A stretch of DNA of 64,000 bases. It comes from Ophiura sarsii (taxonomy: Eukaryota > Echinodermata > Ophiuroidea > Amphilepidida > Ophiuridae). The notes beneath the pieces are model-generated. The model was not told where the DNA came from, did not search any database, and worked only from the letters and a program-made list of their open reading frames with translations. Numbering within the stretch: position 1 is the first letter of the stretch; each line of letters opens with the position of its first letter. The stretch covers positions 29,548,366-29,612,365 of the forward strand of contig CM069459.1 in the NCBI GenBank assembly GCA_035610835.1, given 5' to 3'. A program made the position numbers and the translations under genes. This document shows positions 32,143 to 44,030 of the stretch, in pieces.

Positions 32143-32480
32143 GGGTGGGGGCGGGGCGTTGCATGGAAGTTTAAAAAAAAACCACTTTGCCCACTATCCA
32201 GGAAAAAACAACAACTTTGCCCACCAACCAGGAAAAAAAAACAACTTTGCCCACCAACCAGGAAAAAAAAAAAACTTTGCCCACCAACCAGGAAAAGAAA
32301 AAAAAGATGACTCACCCAACTCACCCAACTCAATGTAAAGAAAAACAGTAAAACCTAAAAAACAACAACACTGTGCCGCCTTTGCTAAAAAATTTAAAAA
32401 CAAAAACAAATTTCGCCTACTTCGGTGGCCAAAAAATATAATTCGATCGACCCCAACTTCCATGCCCCCCTCCCCCGAAA
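32143..32480. mobile_element. Inverted-repeat element with internal 30-bp tandem repeat
   Basis: GGGGCG...GCATGGAAGTTT at the left pairs with AACTTCCATGCCCCCCTCCCC at the right. Inside, 32178-32300 has four units of CAACTTTGCCCACCAACCAGGAAAA. The minus-strand frames with FFFLVGGQS repeats come from that tandem. Confidence 0.55.
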
Positions 32481-32809
32481 ATCAAATGGTGCGTCCCTTA
32501 TGTCTGTTATTTTGTTATTCAACGAAAGCCGTTTAAAAACTATTGTACTTTTAAATTCACTATTGAGCAAATATACCTCTGACAATCTGTGTTGATTTTT
32601 ACAACACTTATACCAATAAAGCCTATGGAGAGGGTGGTTCTAAAATGTTTACTCTCGTGTTTGCCAAAGATGGAGATATCGTTTATAACTGCACAAACAA
32701 ATCATACTGGGTAGTTAATTTCCATTCTTTGGTAGGCTTAATGAAATAAATACAAAATTGGCGGTCGTTTTATGAGTTGTCAATTGATTTCATGGACTGT
32801 TTGCGACAT

Positions 32810-33092
32810 ATGGGCGTAGCCAGGAGGCTTGTCATCCCGGGGGCACGAGAGTGGCGTGGGGTCCAGGGCCGGCCCACATTACATAAGGGCCCCGGCCCGG
32901 TAGGTCCTGGGACAAAGCCTCTGCTGCAGGTGATTAGGATTGGTATTGATTCCCCACGACGAGAAACGCCATGAAATTGGAGATAAGTATATAAAACCCT
33001 TTAACTCCCCTGAATTGTTAATTGCACCCCCCCCCCCCCCCCCCCCCCCCCCCCGAATGACCCTTGGTGGGTTACCTGTAGCTACGCCGCCA
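32810..33092. mobile_element. Possible hAT-like MITE with C28 run
   Basis: Left end ATGGGCGTAGCCAGGAGG. The right end on the minus strand reads TTGGCGGCGTAGCTACAGG. A run of 28 C (33027-33054) lies 36 bp from the right end. The ends are degenerate, and no 8-bp duplication is visible. Confidence 0.45.
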
Positions 33093-34690
33093 ATGAATGC
33101 ACACAACAAGATCAAATGACCGTTTCATTTCTTCCAAATTTCTTTTTAATTCACGAATTGGGCAGAGCTCCAAACTGAGAAATAGCCCAAACCCTAATTG
33201 GAGGTGATTCTTGTAAATAATTAATTTTCAGAGTGTTTATAACATTAATGTGAAAGTTTCAGATTAAAAATTCAAACCAAAAAATAAAAAAATAAAAAAA
33301 TACAAATAAAAGTACATCGTTAGTTCATTATAAGTACATCTTTAAAGGATGATATCTCAGTTTGGAGTTTTCATAAAGACTATAACTGAAAAATTATATA
33401 ACTCCGCTTAAAAAAAGAGTACCATTGTTAAGCGGAAGATCTCTACTACAATAATCAAATACAAGCTCAATTTTGATATCTTGCCTAATTGTGTCTGATT
33501 TTCACATATATAGGCCTACGGACAACTACTGCAAATTTGTCTTCATATTCATTACTTGATATCATGCCCAAATGTGCCAATACGTCCACTGCCTGCTCTT
33601 GTGCCAATACTGATTACCCAATTACATGTCATTATTCTACCAAATGCTTTCCTAAAAAATATCAAAGTCTTTCATTTGTACTAGCACTTCCCCTTTAAAG
33701 GGTTTTTTATTTATACATAACGTGATTGCTTTGTGATAGGCTAATATAAATTGATAGGCCATTGACGAGTTTTGTTAATACTTACTTGTTAATCGTTCTT
33801 GTTCGTACTCAGTGGAATAGCTAGGGGGAAATAAAAGTGAACCGACAGACTTCATTTCGACCAAAATGATTGTTCCAAATACAAGTTGGTCACTTTGAAA
33901 AGGGTGCAAATTGTTAACACACTACATTAGTGACCCGTTTCAAATGAACACAGTACCGACGGACTATCGACAATGACCGACGGACTCGAGCATCCAACCT
34001 GGCTCTCCCTTTACATCTTGCTACTCGGTACTATCTTCCAACATTGATAACATATTCATTTTCAAATGTAATACATTTTTGGACAAATTTCAAGATTTGA
34101 CATAATGTAATAACATGCACACCGTCACGCTATATCATGTAACACACTTCTACTTCTAGAGCTCCTCCAGTTATCCATTATATTGTTCTTCACGTCGATT
34201 ATAATACGAATGCACTACCGGAAGTCTGAATCGTCATGACCGTGCACCCGGGACGCGATTTTTTTTCTCGTGTGAGTTTAGAAAAATTTATTTATTCCGT
34301 TTTAATACGAAATAAATCAAAATTCACTGAATAAAATGATTTTTTTTTAAATTTTAAACAAATGAACTGATTTTGTCTTAAATATATGGATAAATGAGTG
34401 CTATATGTATATCCTTGATTATCTAACAAGGAAATGAATCACAATCTTTGAATTTTGAAACCCTCTTCATATAATAATTTCGAGGGCTTAGTGCCACAAA
34501 AGTGTCAACTAAATGTAACTCAGAGCAGCTATTGCAGAAATGGTCTTTTATTTTCAGAAATATATTGATAGGAAAATGCATTATCTGTATAATGCGTTAC
34601 ACACTCTGGTGCTGTAATGTGCACTTTTGGTGAAAATGCAATATTACACATGGCAGTCGTTAGTCCATACTTAAAAGAGACAGAGTTTTC
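33093..34690. other. No gene recognised; one weak hAT-like end
   Basis: CAGTGGAATAGCTAGGGGGAAA near 33811, followed by GTGAACCGACA, resembles the CAGTGGCGTAGC ends. GTGAACCGACA also occurs near 880. Otherwise AT-rich with no ends or frames of note. Confidence 0.35.
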
Positions 34691-34693
34691 TGT

Positions 34694-35240
34694 GTGCATA
34701 GTAGTAGTACAGGCCTGCGCCTAAAGCTTTTCATAAAAATAAATCCGACGTCACAAAAATTTACTTTTTTAAGCTGGCATAGGACTGTAAATTCCCTGAT
34801 ATCGAACCATTCTTTACATGCAATTAACTCAAATTAAAAAGGAGAAATGTCTTAGCAACGTTACAGTATTTTCAATTAAGAGTAATACTTAGCCTACTAT
34901 TTAGAGTTATAAGCACATTTAATCCCTGGTAAATTACTTTTTCTATAAATGTATAGGCCTATTTTGCTGTGTGCATGTAGTACAGGCTGCGCCTAAAGCT
35001 TTTGATAAAAATAAATCCGACGTCACAAAATTTACTTTTTTAAGCTGGCATAGGACTGTAAATTCCTTGATATCGAACCATACTTTACATGCAATTAACT
35101 CAAATTAAAAAGGAGAAATGTCTTAACAACGTTACAGTATTTTCAATTAAGAGTAATAGCCTACTATTTAGAGTTATAAGCACATTTACTCCCTGGTAAA
35201 TTACTTCTTCTATAAATGTATAGGCCTATATATACTTGCC
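34694..35240. repeat. Tandem duplication, two units of about 275 bp
   Basis: GTGTGCATAGTAGTAGTACA to TATAGGCCTATT (34694-34970) is repeated almost exactly at 34971-35240. Both contain AAATCCGACGTCACAAAA and end at a TAGGCCTA palindrome. Confidence 0.8.
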
Positions 35241-35491
35241 CATATACTTGTAAAGAAGATATCTTTTTGCAGAGTGCATAATGCGATGCAGAACGAAATA
35301 CATAAGTTAGACCATTTCCCAGCCAACACAGATCCATGGGGCCATACGGGCTACATGTGGGCAATCAGGGCTCATGAGGGCTAGGGTTATGTGCGGGCTG
35401 ACCACATGGGTCCCATATGGGTTTCATATGGGTCTCATATGTAAATATATACATGCAGTACAGTCGTCTTAAGATGCTAAGTGCATATTGC

Positions 35492-35830
35492 CAAGGGCGT
35501 CCCCAGACCCTTTTTCATTGGGGGGGGGGGGGGGGGGGGGGGGTGTAAAGGTCATCAATTGCCGACAGAGCCATTTGTGCCGGGAAAAAAATGTCGACTA
35601 ACTTCGCTCGCCGGAATTCATATACGCATATTTTTGTATGGACTGTATGGTCAGGGGCGTCAATCAGTTTTCAGACATGGAGGGGGGGGGGGGGGGCGGC
35701 CGGGGACACAAATTTGATAATGATAATTGAAATGTTAAATAAAGCAGCGCATAGCGCTGATTGAATAGTTCTGGGGGAGCCAAGGGCGTATCCAGGACTG
35801 TTTTGATAGGGGGGGGGGGGGGGGGGGCAC
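35492..35830 (+). mobile_element. Three hAT-like ends, each followed by a G run
   Basis: CAAGGGCGTCCCC (35492, G24 at 35520-35543), CAGGGGCGTCAATC (35652, G15 at 35682-35696) and CAAGGGCGTATCC (35781, G19 at 35809-35827) lie within 340 bp in the same orientation. They may be nested insertions or one element with repeated ends. No right ends were found. Confidence 0.55.
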
Positions 35831-36460
35831 ACAACCTCAAGCCATCTTGTTTATCTTAAATATTGAAACTAATACAACGCGCGCAAAAACCTGCAGAAAA
35901 TATGCGCCGAGCGCGCACATTTTTTTTCAGTTTTTGAACTAAAATGGTCATGGAAAACTGTTTGGAAGCCTTCTGATACTATAAATTAAGCTTAAATAAT
36001 GAAACATTGAAACTAATACGCGCAAAGCGCGCAACATTTTGCATTTCTAACACTTAAAGGGTCCAGTATAACGTTTTTAACGTCACCTATATAATATTTG
36101 GTTTGGTTCGAGACCATTATAATGTTGATACCTGTAGAAAGAATGCGCGCAAAGCGCAAAAAGATTTTCAGTTTTTAAGCTAAAATGGTCATGGAAAACT
36201 TTCCTGAAGCCATCTTGTTCAGCTTGAATAATGAAACATTGAAACTAATACGCGCGAAGCGCGCAACATATGGCATTTCTAAAACTTAAAGGGTCCAGTA
36301 TGACGTTTTTAACGTCCCCCATATTATTTAATTTGGTTCGGGATCCATTATAATGTTGAAACCTGTAGAAACGAAGCGCACAAAGATTATCAGTTTTTAA
36401 ACTAAAATGGTCATGGAACACTTTCCTGAAGCCATCTTGTTTTTGTTGAATAATGCTAAC
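35831..36460. repeat. Tandem repeat, about 245-bp unit with ACGCGCGAAGCGCGC
   Basis: About 2.5 units, each with CCATCTTGTT, TTGAAACTAATACGCGC, AAAGGGTCCAGTATGACGTT, CATTATAATGTTGA and AAACTAAAATGGTCATGG. The same unit recurs at 46430-46830, also behind a hAT-like end with a G run, so it is probably the body of that element family. Confidence 0.75.
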
Positions 36461-37180
36461 AAAACATGGTCAAATGTTCAGTATAGGCATGATAAGCCTA
36501 CAGCCTGTATGTCCGACATCGACATAGACCTATACCATTACGTGAGATATCGATCGTGCCCCTGGTGCACACACAAATCCTGGTCTCACGCAAATAACAA
36601 CAGTTGTGCTTATTGTCTTAATTATAATGATAATTTGCATTGTTCAAGTCGAAGTTAGGACAGAGTCTACTTAAACCTAAACGTTGGAGTTGGATTTACT
36701 TTTGCGATAGACTGATAGTGGGCTTGCAGAGTCTACAATCAGTACAATGAGAGCAATTGGCCTACATCAACTTAAATAATTATAGGCGAATTATTTAATA
36801 TTTCGTAACCTATGTGCCAAAATGATTGGCCATTGGCGACATTATTGACTTGGGTTTGCATTGACAACGACAATGAAATAGGCGTAGTTAGTATAATTAA
36901 AGAGCAATACAGGTCCCACACATTGCCCGTTAGGCCTATACTATTCCGACACACTTTTTTTGCGTGTCTTGACAATGAGCAAAACAAAGACTTGGGCCTA
37001 GGCTGTTCATGTGCGCCGACACAAAATCTCATAAAAATGGGCTCGTTCACAGTGCCTACAAATTCATATGCCTACATTGCCTTTTGTTCATTTTTGATTT
37101 GATTTGTGTTAACATAACATATGTGCCGACACAACATTATCATTCATGTCATTTGCGCATACGATAATTGTTATAGGGCT
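36461..37180. other. No gene recognised
   Basis: Moderately AT-rich. Short frames on both strands have no motifs or splice context. One TAGGCCTA lies near 36932. Confidence 0.3.
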
Positions 37181-37455
37181 TTCTTTCTTTCTTCCCCTTT
37201 TCCTTTCTTTCTTTCCTCTTTTCTTTCTCTTTCTTTCTTTCTTTTTTCTTTCTTTCTTTCTTTCCTCTTTCCTTTCCCTTTTCCTTTCTCTTTCTTTCTT
37301 TCTTTCTTCCTTTCTTTCTTTCCATTTTTCATTCTCTTTCCTTTTTTTCTTTCTCCCTTTTCTTCCTCCTTCCTTTGATTTGCCCACAGCACCATAATTT
37401 AGCCGACAGATTTGATGAGTGGGGGGTGGGGGGTGACACCCCCCCCCCCCCCCCC
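37181..37455. repeat. Pyrimidine tract (CTTT)n and C17 run
   Basis: 37181-37378 is almost pure C and T. It is followed by a G-rich stretch (37419-37432) and C17 (37439-37455). The resulting frames (serine/phenylalanine or lysine/arginine-rich) are not genes. Confidence 0.8.
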
Positions 37456-37628
37456 TGGGGACACCCTTGCATATTGCATTTGATGTGTGCTATAGTGTAG
37501 TGTGCTTAGGGAATTTTCGAAATATGATAGGTTGTGGTTGTAATGACCGTAACATGGCGCATGTTGCTAACTTGAGACATTGGTGGATTGGATTTACGAT
37601 CAATATTATCATTTAAAGAATACTTCAA

Positions 37629-38980
37629 CTTGAATCATTATCACGGGTATTCATTTGGTAGAGTTATTAGTTGATGAATTTGCAAATAACAAAGTACATC
37701 ATTTCTTATTTTATCTAAAGACACTCGTCTACTTGTAGGACCCGAACGCCGTAATATTTGCGAATTCAAAGATACTCGCTGGCTACAGAAATCTGTGTAA
37801 TGGCTAAAAACAAAATTGCAGTTTTGCCTTTTTTCTGAAATGTATTGGAGTTATTGATTATTATGACAAATGGTGGTATGTTTTAAAACATTTTGGCGTA
37901 ACATTTATTACGTCACAGGCGTGTTTGAACAATGTTTCATCTCGACAAAGTGCTAAGTCATTTGTTGGGGCAAGTGGTCCGAAGGGGTATGGGGCAACTG
38001 GTCCGCCCTCAAAAACTTAATCAAAATTGTAAAATTAATTTTGAAAAATAGTTGTTAGTGTCAATAAAACATGACTCGGTATTGAATTGTGAATAGAATA
38101 TGAAATAATTCACATTCTTTCTAGTTCTTATAGACATATTGGGGAATTTTGGGTCTAATACCCCTATTTCTGCTACTGAAGGATTACAATATGACATGAA
38201 ATTGCTTTAGAATGGTTTTAAACCTCGGTATTATGAATTACGTCTTTATTATATTTTGAATGGTGTCTGTAAAGGTATTTGCAATGACGAAATATCATGA
38301 TTTATATATTTTATCGACTGCTTTTTGTGTATATTAACCGTTGGGTCATCATTGTCATATTGACTAACTTCCCCTGTAACGTGAAAAGCTGGCTAAATAT
38401 CAAGATGGTTTATTATAAGTACTAAATGATGATTATATGAAATAAATAAAATCATTAAAGAAAGGGGTATATATAGACAAATGTATGGTCATCTGAATAT
38501 CACAACCATGTAACCATTTAACTAGGTTCATAACCGTTTTATTTGATAAATGTGCAGTCGAAAATTTAGCTTGCTTTGTACACCATTAGTATACTGCTAT
38601 TTCCACGAAAACTGTATAAAACATGGGTTTCATGAGACATGTATCCTTTTCACATGTTAAATAATATGGAAATGTGTTTGTAAAGAAAATACTGCTTAGT
38701 TTCCGTGTTGTCATTCACTGATTTCTGTGTATTCTAACCGTTGGAACATAATAGGCCCAGTTGCCCCCAATGATGGGGTAACTGGTCCGTGCCAAGTAAA
38801 GTTGTCAGTTAGTGGTAATTGGCCTTTTCTTTAGATATTTTTTAACATTGATTATATGTTATATGTAAACAGTTACGCGGGTGATATTTTCATAGCAATT
38901 CCATAAATATTTACACGAGCTTTAATCTTTTATATCACGAAATATGCTTAACCGGACCAGTTGCCCCATCCTCCCCTAAA
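37629..38980. repeat. Dispersed repeat R1, copy B
   Basis: Counterpart of 11611-12475. It holds an inverted pair: GGGGTATGGGGCAACTGGTCCG (37984-38005) and the complement near 38953-38975, so an inner element of about 990 bp may exist. It lacks the 194-bp MITE of copy A and reads straight through that site near 38690. Confidence 0.7.
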
Positions 38981-40500
38981 TGATTCGATCCACATCACGC
39001 ACTATTTCATAATTTAATGGCAAGTAAAGAACATTACTTCACACAAAACTGTACACATGAACAATTTTGTTGGAGAATGTTAATAAAAAGCCAAATGACT
39101 GAATCGTTCTGCTGTTTGCCAGTCATTTATTCGGGTATGTAAATAATTCAATTATCAATTACTATAGGCTACCCATAAGGACAAGCCCATTTAAAACCCT
39201 GATTTGGCCCTAATTAAACCCATGTAAGTCACACATTGGACCCATGCAGGCCAACTTGCATGGGCCCCTTTCGGACAAAGTGACCAAAATAGTAAGGGTC
39301 CCATGTGGGTCTGCCCACATGGGCCCGTGCATACGTGTTGGCTGGGTTGGAACGGTAGTTGCTACTCAGAATTTTACGCTTGTGCGATTATACAGTCAAC
39401 ACAATGGTAACTGACCAGGTAAGGCTCATGAAAGTCAATTGCGAGTTTCCCGTTTTTTCAAAGTGATGAGGCTACTTTTTCATTATTCATTATTCATTAT
39501 TTGATCAGATTTTATTATTGACATGTAAATGCATGTTTGATCAACCCATATTGATACGGTGCTAATTTAAATAATATAAAAACATGTTTTTAAGGTGCAT
39601 ATGCACATGGGTGTATGATTTACACTAAAGTTCTCTAGTTAAATGATCCAACTCAATATTATTATCAGAACAAACACATTTGTACACAAGTTTTCTCTTT
39701 ATTTAATATATTTGCACATTGCACATCACTCAGATGAACTTTTAACCACCTTCTCACTAATTCATTCAAACACATTGTGCATATCACATTAGAAATAACA
39801 TTTCTACCACTAAACAACATGGTAAAATTTAGTTTTGTGCCAAACGGAACCAAATCCAATCAATTTGTTCCACTATTATACATAAATAAAATTCTTATTT
39901 GATACGTCGAATATAATTGTTCATCATCTGCATGCTGAAATGGTGGTACCATTTATTGAATAAGTTCCGGGGTTTTTTTTCAAGCATTTACGATCCCCCA
40001 GTTAAAAACTGGTAGCCAGCGAGTCGGGGGAAACCCCGATGTTTTTTTGCCGAAACGAATAAATGCATCAAAATAATGATCACGGAAGGTAGATTTACGA
40101 TTAAAAAGCCTTGCTTATGAGCCTAGTTCTCAAAATTCATATTTTAAGAAAGTGAAAAATGTGTTCAAATTGATAAAACTGGCAACAATTGTGTTTACAA
40201 ATAAATAAAGATTTTTTTGGGAAATCTTGAAATTTTGACGCGGGTGAAAAAAAGTGATGCGGGCGGGTAACGGGAAACTCGATATCGACTTTATGCACTG
40301 ATAAAGTTATACTACCTTTAGAACAATCAGCGCATGTATTACCTGGTCAGTTACAGTCAGTTACTTCTTACGATGACTGATTGACTGATATTATCATTTT
40401 ATTTCGTTAATATACTTGCGTTCACTGAATTGTCAAAAGGTCCGTCACACAACAGAGCACACCCCAACAAATCATTTAACTTTATTCGCCATATAAAAGA
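38981..40500. other. No gene recognised
   Basis: AT-rich. GCCCACATGGGCCC-like words at 39230-39330 (also at 35340-35430) suggest a dispersed repeat containing CATGTGGGC. A minus-strand frame at 39665-39859 is unremarkable. Confidence 0.3.
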
Positions 40501-40506
40501 CTACAA

Positions 40507-40549
40507 TGTATATATATATATATATAAATAAATATATATATATATGTAT
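40507..40549. repeat. (TA)n microsatellite
   Basis: Two TA runs separated by AAATAAA. Confidence 0.8.
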
Positions 40550-41530
40550 GACGGTGAAATGGGAAAATGTTGAACTGATTAAAGGTTCGTTCATACCCCG
40601 TTGCCTGCCGCTGTATGAAATCACGGCAGACTTATGCTACGTAAAACAGTGGAGTAATAGTATAACTGACATTACGTGAGAGAAGCGCTAGTACTAGTAG
40701 GGTGCACACTACCAGTTAGAGCTCCATAGGGAAATGTACAAACAAATTGAAAGTGAACCTTAGAGTGAATTTGTCTTAAAGATGATCACTCTTTCTCACC
40801 AAAATGTGCAGAAAATAGGTATAGGGTAGCCTGCTTGATTTTCCAAAAGACGGCCATGAAGAGACTACATCTCTGACGAGCGAGCTTGGAAATGTCACCG
40901 TAAGGCCACAAAAAATGTTTGCTTGCCATCGTCCGACCGACCGTGTCACTTTTAACCATTTTTTTACCAAAAAAACCAAAACCTTTTTAAGTCAAGTATA
41001 TGACCTTCATTGACACCCATGTAACCCCATATGGATCATCTAAAGTCCTGTTAACACTATTTCCCCCCTTTATTTCTGGTATTCAAGTACCTAATTTGGG
41101 GTTGGGAATTTGTGTTTTCTTTTGGATTTAGTCTGCTAATAAAATGATTTTCAGCTGCATTTTTAGCTATTTTTTCTTCAACTTACTGGCCTTATGTTTT
41201 TTTACTATTAAACTAGCATTTTCTTTCAATCTCATTTAAATCGATCACATTTAAAAATTAAAATGATTGTTTTGACACATTGTTGTACTTTTGTTTGGTA
41301 ATATTATCATGTGTAGTTAAAAATAGAACGAAGGTAAAAAAAGCTTATTGTTTGTGTTTTTCTTGTCAATTTTGGTTGTAAATCTAATCGAATATGGTGG
41401 TTTTTTTTGTGCAACAACAGAAAACATTTACAATCACAGAAAGCACATAAAAAATACAAATTACAGAGTATTGCAAATGCTATATCAACTTTATTGTAAT
41501 ACCGTATACATCAGAAGACATTTACGTGAT
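40550..41530. other. No gene recognised
   Basis: AT-rich intron sequence with no definable repeat ends. Confidence 0.3.
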
Positions 41531-41536
41531 CATTAA

Positions 41537-41819
41537 CCTTAACCCCGGTTTAGGATTTTTGACCGGGATCACAATTTTCGAGGAAAAAACACCAACTAAA
41601 TCTCCGGGAACCTGCCGGGATTCGATCCGGGGACCCTCCGTTCTCAAGCCCCAACTTCCTACCACTAAGCCACGGCCCTCAGCTACACATTCGTGCAGTA
41701 TACTGCACTCATTATATAGGCTCGGTTGACTACGTCATCGAAAACCGACGGCGCATGCGTTTGGAGAGGGACTTTGGATTAGCATTTTTTAGCACTCAGG
41801 GGGGGGGGGGGGGTTAGGG
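41537..41819 (-). mobile_element. TTAA/CCCTAACC element with internal tRNA-like module, copy 3
   Basis: TTAA at 41533-41536 and 41820-41823, a full duplication. The ends are CCTTAACCCC and GGGGTTAGGG. The body is almost identical to copies 1 and 2, with the minus-strand box A- and box B-like words. A G15 run (41799-41813) sits just inside the right end where copies 1 and 2 have five or six G, so the run has expanded within the terminus. Confidence 0.8.
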
Positions 41820-41823
41820 TTAA

Positions 41824-42440
41824 GACTTGTTATGTACTGAATGTAAATCAATATTACACAAAAAAAAGTAATAATTTTGACACATTCATGTACTTTTGTA
41901 TTGGTAATGTTAACGTATGTACTAAATATAAATAAATACATTATTTTTTAGTTTATCTTTAAAAAAGCAATAGTGCAACTTAAGTTGCTGGGTAAGGGGC
42001 GGGGGTTGCAAAAGGGCAGAGCCATGGAACATTTTGCGAGTGACTAAAAACATGCTTTTTAGCTGTATTTTTTGTTATTTTCCCTTCAAATGACTGACTC
42101 TGAGGTATTTGTTTCTTTAATATTAAACAATTTTATTTAAATCCTCAACAGTTATACTTTCAATCAGGGGGTGTGAGTCATGGAAAATGCCTAATATGTG
42201 GGTTTCGGGTCCAATATGGGTCATCCAAAGTGGGGTGGTGGTTTGTTTGTTTGTTTTTGTGGGTTTTTTTTTTTGGGGGGGGGGGCTAAATCTCTGACGT
42301 TAAATGAAATGCTATTTGAAATCTGACAACCATGTACATATTGTTTCCACCATTCGGTGGGAGGAATTTAATAATTTATTAGGATATAATACCTGTTATT
42401 GAACGGCATTTGAAACCTCATGAATAAACGTGACAATGCG
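41824..42440. other. No gene recognised
   Basis: AT-rich, with a G-rich stretch at 42240-42285 (GTTTGTTTGTTTTTGTGGG, then a T run and a G run). Confidence 0.3.
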
Positions 42441-42444
42441 TCCC

Positions 42445-42670
42445 CAGTGGCGGTTCCAGGATTAAAATTTACGGGGGCTGACCAAATAAAAATCGTAAAA
42501 AGCTCCCACATTTTTTTGTCGCCAGCTCGTGAAATTCTGCTAACTGTTGATAAGGGTGATCGTCAACAGGGTTAAATACACATTTCCGCGCGCTACACGT
42601 GATTTTGAACGCAGTTGACCAAATTTCTGCGCGCACCGCGCACGTCTTTTTGAAAACGATGTGCAGACAG
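42445..42670 (+). mobile_element. hAT-like end CAGTGGCGGTTCCAGG
   Basis: Followed by GGGGGCTGACCAAATAAAA and then CGCGCGCTACACGTGATTTTG and CGCGCACCGCGCACG, comparable in style to the GCGCGAAGCGCGC bodies at 35840 and 46500. No right end was found. Confidence 0.4.
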
Positions 42671-42692
42671 CAAGATTTGTTATACAACCTTT

Positions 42693-42910
42693 TCACACTG
42701 GTCCGACGATCGATCTTTAGACGATCGATCGTCCTTTTGTAGACTCAATAACAGTCGTTATGACAATCGATCGTCAAATAAAGGGCAACTTCTCTGTGTG
42801 AATCCAATGGCTGTTGATCGATGGAAGTTCTTGCATGTTTTGAAACGGCTCAATTAGTCTCTATTTAGCGACGATCGATCGTCCAAAGATCGATCGTCGG
42901 ACCAGTGTGA
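42693..42910. mobile_element. 218-bp MITE with 41-bp inverted ends rich in GATCGATC
   Basis: TCACACTGGTCCGACGATCG begins the left end. The right end is its complement with a single mismatch over about 41 bp. Both arms contain the palindrome GACGATCGATCGTC, and two more near-copies lie inside (ACAATCGATCGTC, GTTGATCGATGG). The target duplication is not clear. Confidence 0.8.
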
Positions 42911-43293
42911 CTAACCAGTGTCCCCATTTTTTACTTCAGAACTCTTGGTATAGATGATCAACAGGATACAAATTTTTGCACGCTCCGCGTGATTTTGAAC
43001 TTATTTTTTACATTTTGTACTAGCAAGTTGACCAAATTTTTCGTTCTCCGCGCAAATCTTTGTGAAAGTATTGTGTAGATAGAAGGACTTGTATTCAAAG
43101 AGTAACTTTCAACAACTGGAAAAAAGAAACCGTTTTTAAAAAGGCTATAACATGATAAATACAAATCACCGAAAAATACAATTCGGAGGCTTGAAAGATA
43201 TGTTTCAAGTGAATTTGAAATGTTGCAAATTGATTTCCAGCTAGGCCTGTAAGCGTCACAGAACTTGAGTCAAATGTATATCTACATCTGACA

Positions 43294-43438
43294 GGGGGGG
43301 GGGGGGGGGGTTCAAAAAGGTTTTTCACCCTGTTAAAGGGGGGGGTCAGAAAAGTTTGTCAATTTGTAAGGGGGGGGGGGGTCAAAAAAGTTTAGACACC
43401 GACAAAAGAAAATTGGCCAACCCCCCCCCCCCCCCCCC
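43294..43438. repeat. Cluster of G and C runs
   Basis: G17 (43294-43310), G8 (43338-43345), G12 (43370-43381) and C18 (43421-43438), separated by TCAAAAAAGTTT-like words. This resembles the interior of the 55167-55540 element, where G runs are followed by TCAtaAAAtT. Confidence 0.65.
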
Positions 43439-43644
43439 ACCAAAGTATTTCTGAACACTCCCTAAAGTGAACAATTTCTGATTCTATATAGCCTTACAGT
43501 ACCAGTACACAACTGATTTGCAGCCATTACCATTTTTACTTATTTAATGGTGAATTTTGGCTTAGAGTAAATAGTTTGAAATATGCGTTTAGGTGTGTCT
43601 GGAAAATCTTTGGTCACGCGTGCTTACAGCATGTTACTGTTAAC

Positions 43645-43910
43645 ATCCCTTTTATGGCAAAAGGATGTATCTTATATGTACTTTCCTAATGATATACTTC
43701 CTTTTAACATGGATTGTGTTAACTTGGTTCAATAATCCTCACTTAGGAAAAGGTTGCAACTTGTAAAGACAATAAAAGTAATATACTGCCTTTTACCACT
43801 ACATGATTTATGGAGAAAAAAGCTAACTTTGATCATGTTAAAAAGGAAGTATGCTGTTAGAAAACGACATCCTACATATAAGATACATTCTTTTGCCATA
43901 AAAGGGCTGT
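43645..43910. mobile_element. Inverted-repeat MITE, family ACAGCCCTTTTATGGC, copy 2
   Basis: ACATCCCTTTTATGGC and GCCATAAAAGGGCTGT as ends, with about 65 bp of paired arms as in 5911-6175. GTTAAC occurs near both flanks. Confidence 0.75.
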
Positions 43911-43954
43911 GTAGTTAACTCCACCGGTCGAAGAAAAACAGAAGTTTTTGAGCT

Positions 43955-44030
43955 TACCAGTTATAGCGCAGTTGATAAGGTGTTTGACTTATATACGCTC
44001 GCGGCCGTGTTCGATACCCGGCGCGTACGC
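43955..44030 (+). mobile_element. tRNA-like SINE head, copy 1
   Basis: TAGCGCAGTTGATAAGG (box A-like, 43974) and GTGTTCGATACCC (box B, 44007-44019). Duplicated at 45483-45555 within the larger duplication. Confidence 0.55.

Noticed and set aside
37109..37397. Lysine/arginine-rich and serine/phenylalanine-rich frames
   Set aside because: Translations of the pyrimidine tract (CTTT)n.
43955..44030. Functional tRNA gene
   Set aside because: Box A and box B are present, but arms do not pair into a cloverleaf and the copy is part of a duplicated repeat; treated as a SINE head.
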